64,000 nt of DNA from Diplolepis rosae (lineage: Eukaryota > Arthropoda > Insecta > Hymenoptera > Diplolepididae), in contig JAPYXD010000484.1 in the NCBI GenBank assembly GCA_030998225.1, positions 4,650,001-4,714,000 on the forward strand, read 5' to 3'. Both the position numbers and the translations under genes were made by a program. Of the stretch, positions 26,801-38,800 are shown piece by piece. The notes under the pieces were generated by a model. That model had not been told where the DNA came from, did no database searches, and saw nothing but the letters and a program-made list of their open reading frames with translations. Numbering within the stretch: position 1 is the first letter of the stretch; every line of letters begins with the position of its first letter.

Positions 26801-29800
26801 ATAAACACAAAATTTAAAGCAAACTCGTTGTTCAATTTTTTTTTCCATAGTAAAAATCGCAAGACAAACATTTCGCGTCGTAAACCAATGGCTGCCAAAC
26901 AGACACTAAGGGACGTTTCCCGCTTAAACTTCACACGAGTGTCAAAGAAGGTGTTACCAACCTAGAAAAAAATCTTTTTACCATTTCGGTTTACGCGCGC
27001 GGTTCAACTGGACCAGTCCGGGTTAAATTTGATCAGATGGTACATTTTTTCACTTTCTGAACAAATTCTGCGCCAGATCTGAGTCTAGGCGGTCTAGTCT
27101 AGATCCAGACCAACGTCAGAAGATTTTTCTACACGGGTAATGACGAATACAGAACAGTTTTTGAGCTAAAGAGGTTTCGAATCAAATGCAAATTCTTGTA
27201 GGCGAAAGATGAAAAAACTCTTCTCTATCTTACAACAAGACTTGCCACTTAAATTCGAACCTCTCTAGCTCAATAACTACTAGTCTGATTAAGTTTTGTA
27301 AAAGAACATTTTAAGGTATATAGTTATTCCAAAAATCAAGTCTCTGGTAAAAATTTGTTTTTATAATTTTAAGACATGAAATGATATTATCATTCGTGTC
27401 TTATGAATGAAAAAACATTACTTTTTATGAAAAAATATGAGGCGCTTAAAGCAAAAGGAAAGTAATAGTATATTATGGACCTAAAGGCGCATAATGAGGG
27501 TTATTACGCGACGAGCGACAATGCTCGCAGGAGATCGAAGCCGAGGCGCGATCAGTCCTGCAAGCATTTCAAGGGAGTCTCATAATAACCCGAATTGTGT
27601 GCATTGGCGCATATTCTATTTTATGGGACTTCGGCACATTTACGAGATTTTCTGCGTACACTCGAATCCAATCTGAAAAGGTCGAAATTGCTGTGATTAT
27701 CGCCTATCTCACTTGACTTGCGTTCATTGACTTGACTTGATCTTGTGTAGTAGTAGCGTATTGTAATAGACGCATGCGCAGTTCAAATGTACAAGGCTTT
27801 GTCAGTACGATGCCAACGCTCTACGAAGAAGAAGAAGAATAAGAAGAAGATTACGCTCCGCTGTATCGTAATAAGCGAATGGACAGTTCAATTTTTACAT
27901 TACATTCCTCTGTATCGTAATAAACTACATTACGCTACTCTCAACTGTAGCGTAAAAACGAGTTTACGCGCCGGAGGCACATAAATATTGTTGTGATAGA
28001 AAAGTGAAAGATAAAAACGGTTGTAGCAAAAGGAAGACAAATCTTCTTCACCGGTAAAGCTAAACAAAATAAAGTTGGGGTAAAAGAGAAACAAGGTTTC
28101 TTCAGCAATAGAGCGAAACAAAATAATGTTGGAGGAAAAGAACGACTCGGTTGTCTCGCTTTTGGTCTAACATTAAAGCAGGATAACCAAGTCGTTCTTT
28201 TCGTCCAACTTCATTTTGTTTCGCTTTTCCGCTGAAGAAAACTTGTCTCTCTTTTACTTCAACTTTATTTTGTTTCGCTTTACAGCTGAAGAAGATATGT
28301 CTTCCTTTTGCTCCAACCGGTTTTATCTTTCACTTTTCTATGACAACAATATTTACTTTCCTTTTGTTCTAAGCGCCTCATATAAAAGTTACGAAAAATA
28401 ATACTGCTAATAATGTTTTTTTTAATAAAATGTTTCCTTACTATTGCTTCTTAACAATTTTTTTTAAAATGATTGGATTTTCATAAATAATGGTTTATTT
28501 TATTGGGGAAAATATTATCTACAACTTTACTGTTTCTAATTTTAAAAGTAAAGTTTTCAATCGCTGAAATCGTTAATAGAATTTTTTTAAAAGAAACATT
28601 TTTTTTTTTAATATACATTTTTGAAGATGTTTTACTTAAATTCAAAATGTGAAACAGTAAATTTGTAGAGAATATTTTTCCTAAAAAAATAAAACATCAT
28701 TTAAAAAAAATTGTTAACAAGCGATAGTAAGGAAAAATTCTGTTACAAAAAATATTATTAAGAGTATCATTTTTCGTAAGTTTTATATTTTTTTCATAAA
28801 AAGTAATGTTTTTTCTTCCATAAGACACGTATGATAATATCATTTCAAGTCTTAAAGTCATAAACACAATGATTTACCAGAGACTTGATTTTTGGCACGA
28901 CAACTATACCTTAATTTGATTTTTGCTGAATAAATAATAAATATGCCACAGCTACTTCATTGGTAGTTGTGCTAACTAATAAAGTAGCTGTGGTATATTT
29001 TACAAACCGAAGTAGTTGGCTCAACTAACCATTTTCTTGAGTGCGATTTAATATTGTTGAAATATAACTCCTGACTGATGAATGCTAAAACGCATACTTC
29101 CATGCTAATTTATCAGTAAACTCCAATTGAAACTTTCAATTTCTACTTTCTTCAACATACTGGTAACTACTCCCTAAATCCGAAACAGTGAAAAACCATT
29201 GTTTCGAATGTAATCAGTATATTTCACTGATTAACCAGTGAGTTTCCCTGGTGGAATCAAGTAAATTCCACTTATTTCTATGTGGAAGACATGACATTCG
29301 AAAAAGTAGTTTTTCACTGTGAATCAGTGAGTTTTTACTGTTTCGGATTTATATATTTGTTCAAGCAATTTATCTTTAACAAAATATCGCTCATTTAAAT
29401 TTATGCTACTTTCCGAATACTACGATCTTATTAATTATAAGTTAATCTTTTTTTAAAGATTATTATTGTTGTTTTTATTACTTATGGAAATTCAATAAAT
29501 AAAATACATTAGTAACATGCACATATTTTTTAAAAATCCGGAATTCAATTTAGATTATATATAATTACTTAACACATAACATTTTATAATTCGTCAATTG
29601 ATTAGGATCTACCTATAAAGAAAAAGAATGAATACAGTTGAAAGACTTTATTTTAAGAAGAAAACTCTATATCAGACAATAGTGTTTGCAAAAGTTGTTA
29701 TTAACCTTGATAATTAATTTTACTAGAAAAATGGCTCGAATTTGATTAATTTTTATTATATATTAAAAAATATTATAACATCGTTTTAAAAACAAGCAAT

Positions 29801-32800
29801 TCAAATTTTTATACACGTGAGTTACTAATTTTTAAAACGATGTATATGAGTTCCTCGAATGTTTTTAGTACTCGTTGAAATTATCTTTCACTAACTAATG
29901 CTAATTGAATGAAATATTTCGAAACAGAACTGCAATAATTGACAGCTTTACATTTTACATAATTTGATTTGGTATTCGCTATTGAATTCCATTCAAAATA
30001 CATAATTGCACTCGTACCCTTGTGGCTTACTTATAGCTTTCAGTTGTCTTTTTTTATCCGTTTCAAGTGCACTATTTTTTTATCTCGTGTAACGGTGAGT
30101 ACGTGAAATTTTTTTAGGACAGTTGGTCACATCCGAAATAATCATGGCCAGCGAAAGCGGCTGTCCAATAGAATTTCATCGGATCGATGTCGAAAAGTGT
30201 GATCCGGTTTTCGACAAAGACTGCCAAGGCAACAAATACATTCCTTTTCTTCGTGCTGACTACGATCGTCGAACAGGACACAGTCCTAATAGCCCTCGAG
30301 AACAGGTACAGAATATAAACACATTTTTCTCTATTTTTCATATCTTTCAGAAATCCATTTACAGAATGTACAATTAAAAGCAATAATATTTAAAACAATT
30401 AACTGATTTTTTAAAACATCATAAATCTCAAACGCGTTTATTACACCCAGAAAAAAGTTTCTTTGACTCAAACAAAATTTCTTTGAATCAAACAAATTTG
30501 TGCATTGCTATACGGTCAAAGAAAAGTTTCTTTGATATAAAGAAATTTCTTTATGGTTTTTTCTTTCTTTGAATTAAAGAAATTTTGTCTATTGTTTTTT
30601 TTTCTTTGAATTATTTCATAGAAATATTTTCTTTAATTTAATGAAAAAATTGTCTTCTTTCAAGGTAATGAAATTGAATAAATTATTTCTTAAGTTTGAA
30701 TCGAAAAATTATTTTCTGAAATCAGATAAATAAAGTTAAAAAAATAATTTCTTTCATTTATAAAAGGCTAAAATGGTGATTTCTTGAAATAAAATAAATT
30801 TATATTTGTTCTAAAGGTGTTTTTACTTCGAATTGAAAAACGAGGTTTAAAAAACGATTGCTTAACTTTAAATGAAACTTTTCTGGGTGTATTCCGATAT
30901 TAATATATTTTTATCCCGCCTAGAAAACAGTTTCTTTGAATCAAAGAAACATTTCTTTAATATACGGTCAAAGAACAAATTTCTTTGAATTGAAGAAAGT
31001 TTTGTTGATTCAAAAAAAATTTCTTTTATGTAAACAAATCCATTTCTTTGGATCAAAGAAAATTTTTTTGAATTAATAAAACTTTCTTTAATTCAAAGAA
31101 ATGTTTTCTTTGACTGTATATCAAAGAAACTGATTTCTCAGTGCCATTTGTATATTATTATAATTATTTTAAACTTGTCATAAATAAAATGAATATAGAA
31201 GTCTACAAAAACTTATTTGTCGTTAAATTTTCCTTTTTCTTTCATTCTGACAAATATAAACACATTTTTCTCTATTTTTCATATCTTTCAGAAATCAATT
31301 TACAGAATGTACAATTAAAAGTAATAATATTAAAAAGAAATTAACTGATTTTTTAAAATATCATAAATCTCAAACGCGTTTATTACACCCAGAAAAAAGT
31401 TTCTTTGAATCAAACAAATTTGTGCATTGCTATACGGTCAAAGAAAAGTTTCTTTGATTTAAAAAATTTCTTTATGGTTTTTTCTTCCTTTGAATTAAAG
31501 GAATTTCTTTATTGGTTTTTTTTTCTTTGAATTAAAGAAATGAATGTATACGCAGTCGCATAGTAAATACGTAATTTGATTCATAGAAATATTTTCTTCA
31601 ATCTAAAGAAACAATTTTCTTCGTTCAAGCTAATAAATTAAATATATCAAAGAAACTGTTTTCTCAGACCTATTTCTATATTAATATAATTATTTTAAAC
31701 TTGTCATAAATTATTAAATATAGAAGTCTACAAAAACTTGTTTTTCGTAAAATTTTCCTTTTTCTTTTATTCTGACAAATATTCTGAGATCCTTGACAAT
31801 ATAGAGTAAATAAAATTCATGAACACATTTAACTGAATGATTCAACAAAATGAAGAAAAAATCTTAAATCCAACCAACCATAAATACTTAATGAATTAAA
31901 TATATAGATAGATTATTTGTTTACTGATTGTTAATAAAAAATTATTACATATAAATTTGTAAATAAAGAAAAGACTGTGAAAAATCCGCGAAAATAGCTG
32001 TGAGTACGTGAGGTTTCAGATAAACAAAGTGACAAGTTGGATTGACGGTAGCTTCATATATTCGAGCAGCGAAACATGGGCCAATACGATGAGATCTTTC
32101 AAAAATGGAACTTTCCTTATGGAGCCCGAAACCAAATTCCCAGTCCGCAATACTATGAGGGCACCTCTTTTCAACCACCCAGCACCCAATGTTGTTCGAA
32201 ACTTAAATCCAGAGAGATTATATTGTAAGCTTTTGTAATTAGCCAACTCAATTTATGATATATGCTTTATTAGGTTTATAATGATTTTAAAATATTTTTT
32301 CACTAAATTTTAGTGCTCGGTGATCCCAGGACCAATCAACACCCTCCAATGCTGGCTTTTGGAATTATTTTTTACCGCTGGCATAACGTGATTGCTGCCA
32401 GAGTTCAGCATCAACATCCGGGATTATCTGATGAGGAAATCTTCCAACGAACACGTAGAATCGTTGTTGGAACTCTTCAGGTATTGTGAAAATAAAATAC
32501 AAAAAAAGAACATGAAATCACTGACTAACAAATATTATAATTTATAATTTGGGATAAGATTTAGAATATTTTAATCCATTATATGTATTATATGATACAC
32601 TTCCGCGTTTCATTGGAAAGAAAAGTTTTTTTAAGTTCTCTCCTTCAGTTAAGGAATACAAATAGGACATCCAGAAGATGTATTCGAAGTAAAAAAAGTT
32701 TTAGAACAAATATAAATTTATTTGATTTTAAGGGGATCCACTACCTTTAAGGGCATGTGATACTTGAGAAAAGTAATTTGGTTTAATAAAATTGAACTTT

Positions 32801-35800
32801 TTTTCAATGTCAAAACCAAAAGTAATCTATCTACGTCCTTTTTTATGTTCTCTACCATTTCCCAAATTTCAAAAAGAAAATTTTATGTACTTTAGCCGAA
32901 AATATGTAGAAACCTAAAATCAATAAAATTTGCTAATTTCCTAAGTATCACATGCCCTTAATATTTTTATTTTTTAAGTTCAGACCTTCCATATAATTTT
33001 TTTTATGTATAGTACTTTTATTTATAAAGGTTTCGGTTTTTTTTATAAATTTCAGCAGCTTTATGTATTTTTAAACTCAATTTTTTTTAGTTTTTTGGGC
33101 TTCTTTTTGACATTATTTTACTTTGAATAACTTTTTTGCTTTTTAACTAATTGCCATGATTCTTTTTTTATTCTGTTCCTTACAATGTGTAGCAACTTTT
33201 TTTTTGAACAAATTTTCACGAATTTTTCTTTATTTTGTTCCTTAAAATGTGTAGCAACTTTTTGGGTATGGAAAATAAGATAACATCGCTGAAAAAAAAG
33301 TTTCAAAAAACACAAAAAAACAAAAATCCCAAAATATAAGAAAAAAATGTATGTAATTATTTTTTAGTTGGAGTGCTTTCCATACCCAAAAATATTGATA
33401 ATATAACAGAGAATAAGTTATTCGTAAATCGTAGTAACTTTTAATTTTATTTATTTTTCAAGAAAAAAAAATCAGATCGCCCTGAAAATTTACACAGATA
33501 CTCAGAAAAATATAGAGAATAATAAAAATAAAATTCCTGGAAAATGTCAAGAAAATCCAAAATATACACGGAGAAAAATATAGAACTGACAAACTGTTTT
33601 TTGTCGTCTCAACAAAATTTTAGTTCTCTTTGCAAAAAGTTTTGTCAAGCAAAAAGCAATAACAAACTCTTTTGTTGCTTCAACAAATAGGTTTGTTGGG
33701 AAAACTAAAAATTTGTTGGGAAAGCAAAAAATTTTTTCAGTTCTATATTAACAATCTGGTTGGTTAATACAACAATTTTTTTTCTCTGTGTAGCAATTAA
33801 AGATGGCGGATCCCCTTAAGAAATCACTTTTTTCACACATTTTTAAAATGAAAGAATTTATTTTTTTAACATTATTCATTTGTAATGTTGCTGATTAGTT
33901 TTATGTTTCATAAATGAAAAAAACAGTAGTTTTAATTAAACGTTTCGACTCTGATTAGAGTCTTCATCAGTGATCTTTATTTCTAAAATATGAAAAAAAT
34001 AACTAGAAAATATTGCACATATGAGTTCTATTTTTGAGTACAAATTTGGTATTGTAGAATATTTTTAATATTATTTATTTGATTCAAAAAAACATTTTTT
34101 CAATTCAAATACAGTACTGGCAAAAACTTAAGAAATAGTTTATTTAATTTTATTATCATTGAACGAAGACATTTTTTTCTTTAAATTAAAAAATATTTCT
34201 GTCATTCAGATTACGTAGGTACTATACGCATAAATCTATTTCTTAAATTCAAAGAAAAAAAAACAACACAGAAATTTCATTAAATCAAAAATACTTTTCT
34301 TTGACCGAACAGCAATGCACAAATTTGTTTGTTTCAAAGAAACATTTTTCTGAGTGTAACTTGTTATAATATATAAGAAATAAAAGCATTTATACCTTGA
34401 GAGTTACATGACTAGTGAAACGAAACTAAACGAAACGAATAAAGTTTAATAGATCAATTTCAATTAGTTTCAAGTTTACTTATTGTTAAACACCTTGGCC
34501 TACCTTGCAAGATTCTTTTAACATTTATCTATTTTTTAATTTTCTTCATATCATTTTGAAGAACAGAAAATGAAAAATAAGAAGAAAAGTGAGGAGAATG
34601 GAGGTCATAGAGTATGATTTGCGGTAGGATAATGATCGGCACTATATATTCTGTTCAACTAGAGACTGAATCAGTGACACCAATTTCACTTTGTTTCTTC
34701 TTCTGATTGCAGAATATAATTATGTATGAATACCTACCAACATTGTTGGGTGAGAAGCTTCCTCCCTATACAGGATACAAACCGGATTTACATCCAGGGA
34801 TAAGTCACATTTTTCAAAGTGCAGCTTTCCGCTTTGGTCACACCTTGATTCCATCTGGGATTTATCGTCGAGATGAGAAATGCAATTATAGAATGACACA
34901 AACAGCCCAACCTGCAGTCAGGCTCTGTTCTGTCTGGTGGGACTCCAGTGTAAGTGATTTTCTATTTTTTCCTTTTCATAAACTGCTTTATTCTTTCTTA
35001 CTGTTCTCAGTTTCTTGAACGTGACAAATTAGTCATTTGAATTTTAAAATATTCCCAATCCGAATATTATTCATTCTTACTAATTATAATTAATAATCAA
35101 TTGAATAATTGTTTTTTATTTATTTTATTCATCAGATTAATAAATTACGGTCTTCATCAGAGATCATTTAAACATAACGGAGATTTAATATTCTCGATCG
35201 AGTACATGAGTTTTCAATTGCATGACTTTTTAGCATGACGCAAGTATCAATTAGTGTTTGAAAGAAGAGGAATAATTGAGGCTTGCATTAAAAAGAGTAA
35301 AATTCTCAGTGACCTCATGAAAGTCGTGGGAGTGGGTTCGTGTACTTTCAACATAACTGAGAGTATGGTGTGAAAAAGCACCGTATGAATGCTAGTATGC
35401 ATGCATTCTAAGCTTATGGTTGTTGTATAATTTATTATCATCTTGGCTTACTTTATTCTACCTTGGTTTTTATGATTTACAAGAAATTATGATAGCTCAC
35501 TGATTATCCAAATTTACTCTTTTATGATACAAAAATGCACACGAAATGTGCAGTAAATGGGTCAAAGACAAAACGTATGACGTATAACTTTAATGAGTAG
35601 TGACTGTATTTTTGTGTAACAAATGCGCACAAAAAGAATACGATTTAATTGAATTGGTGTTGCTTTCATTATAATTTAACAAATAAACAAACAGGCACAA
35701 AATATAGTTTTAGAAAATAGCATGGAAGGTTATAGATTTAGCAGAAATTAACCCTTTTGAACAAATATATGAAAATCATTATAAGCTTATCATTATTTTT

Positions 35801-38800
35801 CAATAAGTATTTTCCTTCTCATTTTATTTTTTATTTATTAACGGGATCCGCCACATTTAATATTTTGATTTTTTTAGTTTAGTCCTTCCATATAATTTTT
35901 TTTATGTTTAGTACCTTTATTTAGAAAGGTTTTGGGCTTTTTTTAAATTCCAGCACCTTTGCGTATTTTTAAACTAAAATTTTTGAGTTTTTTTAGCATC
36001 TTTTTGACATTATTTGACTTTGAATAACTTTTTTGTTTTTTAACCAATTGTCATGATTCTTTTTTTATTTTATTCCTTATAATGTGTAGAAACTTTTTGA
36101 GTACGGGAAATAAGGTAGATAACATAAATGAAACAAAAGTTAAAAAGTAAAATAAATTTTTTTTATTTATTAAGGGGATACACCACTCTTAATATTTTTA
36201 TTTTTTAAGTTTATACCTTCCATATCAATTTTTTTATGTTCAGTACCTTTATTTAGAAAGGTTTTGGGCTTTTTTTAAATTCCAGCACCTTTGCGTATTT
36301 TTAAACTAAAATTTTTGAGTTTTTTAGCATCTTTTTGACATTATTTGACTTTCAATAACTTTTTTGTTTTTTAACCAATTGTCATGACTCTTTTTTTATT
36401 TTGTTCTTTACAATATGTAGCAAATTTTTGGGTATGGGAAATAAGGTAACATAAATGAAACAAAAGTTGAAAAGTAAAATAAAATTTTAGTACCTTTATT
36501 TAGAAAGTTTTTTGATTTTTTTAAATTTTCTATGCTCAAAAAGTTTATACAAATTGTAAAGAATAAAATAAAAAAAGAATCATGACAATTGCTTGAAAAA
36601 CAAAAAAGTCATTCAAAGTCAAAAAATGTCCAAAAATGCCCATAAAACTCAAAATTTTTAATTTAAAAATACATAAAGGTGCTGGAATTTAAAAACAATC
36701 AAAACCTTTCTAATTAAAGATACTAAACATAAAAAAAGTGATATGGAAGGTCTAAACTCAAAAAATAAAAATATTAAAAGTGGCGGATCCCCTTAAGAAT
36801 TCACAATCAATCATTTTGTTTGATTCTTCCTACGATATAACATTCTTAGCGCAAAGGGAAGATTGGAATCATTGAATTTGCAAAGATTGTTAAGTGATAA
36901 GATCTACTGACAATGATTTATTTTATCATGATATAACATTTTCTCCAGAAATACAAATGTAACTTTGAATTCCTTGCAAGTTGATTGAAAATATTTCAAT
37001 TACAATTGTATTCATAATTAGATTTAGCAATTTGTAATTCCTGAATTGCATCTGATTACTTGATTTATAAAGGGTTTCCCAATAGGGGTGATATGATTTT
37101 GAATGTCCCTATCGGGTTCATTTGAACTGAAATTTTTGACGTCTGCTGTCAGTTGTGATCAGTAAGGTTTGCCATTTAATCATGAGTAGTTTCACGCTTC
37201 CACAACGTTTGGAAATTGTCCAATTATTTTATCAAAATTCGAGAAGTTTTGTCGGTGTTCAAAGAGCATATCGTGCAAAATATGGTCGTCATTCTGCTCC
37301 ATCCGCGCTCTCAATTCGTCGAATAATCGATAAGTTGGAGAGTGAATTTACTCTATTGGATACTAAGCCTAAAAATCGTATGCGTACCGCACGTTCTACA
37401 CAGAATATAGCCGCCGTACCGTGAATTGTCCGTGCCACGCCGATCTCAGGAATTGGGCCTGTCCAGGATGACTACCTGGCGTATTTTGCGATTGGATCTT
37501 GGCCTGCATCCCTATAAGATGATTCTGGCCCAAGAACTGAAGCCTAATGACCATCGTTTGCGTCGGGAGTTCGCGGATTGGGCTCTGGAATCAATTGAAA
37601 ATGATCCCAATTTTCATCAAAAAATCATCTTTTCTGATGAGGCGCATTTTTGGCTCAAGTCTCGGGGGACATTTGGCCGATATATTCTTTAAATCATAAA
37701 TGGCATAGAATATCCAATATAATAAAAAAGATTTCGATCAATTCCGAATGAATATTCAGTGTTTTTTTTCAATTTCAAAACATATCACCCTTATTGGGAA
37801 ACCCTTTAGTCTTGTTTTTTTTTTAATATTCCTGGAATATAATTTTAAAAGTGATTGAAATTATTTAATTTTCAAATAATATAGTAAAATAGCAAATTAA
37901 TTTATTGGTGTACTCTTGTTTTCTCAGGAATACTTTGTTAATAATACAATAGAAGAACTGATAATGGGAATTTCGTCACAAGTAGCAGAAAAAGAAGACA
38001 ATCTTCTCAGCAATGATATTCGAAATCATCTTTTTGGGCCCATGGAATTTTCAAGAAGGGATTTGGGTGCCCTAAACATAATGCGGGGTCGTGATAATGG
38101 ACTTCCGGATTATAATTCAGCGAGAACTTATTTCAAATTGCCTCGCAGGAAAACATGGAATGAAATTAATCCTGAGCTTTTCAACAAAAATCCCAGTTTG
38201 CTTAGAAGTCTGATGGAAATTCATGCCAATGATTTAAATAATATTGATATTTATGTCGGTGGAATGCTGGAATCAAATAATGGTCCTGGAGAACTTTTCA
38301 CATCTGTCATTAAAGATCAATTTCTTAGATTAAGAGACTCAGATCGATTTTGGTTCGAAAATGAGGAAAATGGGTGTGTATTACTTGAAGAATTTTTTTG
38401 AAATCATTTTCTCTAGTTTTATTCAAATGTAGAATAATTGTGAAAACTAATTTGAAAAATGTTCTAAATATAATATATATATTGATATTGAGTATTGATT
38501 TTCAGAATTTTCACAAAGAGTGAAATTGAGGATATTCGTCGAGTAATTCTGTGGGATGTGATTACAAACACGACAAGCATCAGTCCTGGGGCAATCCAGC
38601 GAAATGTATTTATCTGGAAAGAAAAGGATCCATGTCCACAGCCCTATCAACTCAAGGCTTCTATGCTGGAACCCTGCATACCATTCCAACGTTACGACTA
38701 CTTCGAGGTAAAATTATTTATACTGATGCATTTCTAATCTCTCTTTTGTTCGGTTTTTCTCACATCTTATGTAATGCAAGGAAATGCTTTTAACGGGTCA

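Larger units (their letters stand above)
25516..27139. mobile_element. CCCGTGTAGAAA-tipped element, word GATCTGG/GTCTAGAC, split by two insertions
   Basis: It starts TACCCATGTGGAAACATTT and ends GATTTTTCTACACGGGTA. CCAGATC and GTCTAG words fill both outer arms. A CAACAAAA element and a mariner pseudogene sit in the middle. Confidence 0.75.
10398..30117 (+). other. Duox intron 3, 19.7 kb, mostly nested repeats
   Basis: Between exons 3 and 4 no host exon was recognised on either strand. Most of the length is made of the elements listed separately. Reading frames of 60-103 codons here are transposase remnants or chance. Confidence 0.8.
30312..31794 (+). repeat. Tandem segmental duplication in Duox intron 4
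   Basis: The sequence starting AATATAAACACATTTTTCTC at 30312 recurs at 31253 (offset 941). AAACTTGTCATAAAT plus ATAGAAGTCTACAAAAACTT recurs at about 31170 and 31697. The second unit is shorter because it lacks most of one foldback. Confidence 0.8.
32732..33815. mobile_element. TTAA-flanked GGGGATCC element
   Basis: TTAA flanks at 32728-32731 and 33816-33819. The ends GGGGATCCACTACC and GATGGCGGATCCCC are inverted. Landmarks such as AGACCTTCCATATAATT and CTTTATTTATAAAGG are shared with copies at 35842, 51600 and 61498. A smaller TTAA element and a CAACAAA-word element are nested inside. Confidence 0.85.
32690..34358. mobile_element. CACCCAG-family foldback holding nested TTAA elements
   Basis: Left remnant AGAACAAATATAAATTTATT (about 32703) and right end TTTCAAAGAAACATTTTTCTG (34337 onward) belong to one element. 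Its sequence resumes at AAGAAATCAC after the inserted element that ends at 33815. A minus-strand hammerhead-like block lies in the right part. Confidence 0.65.
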
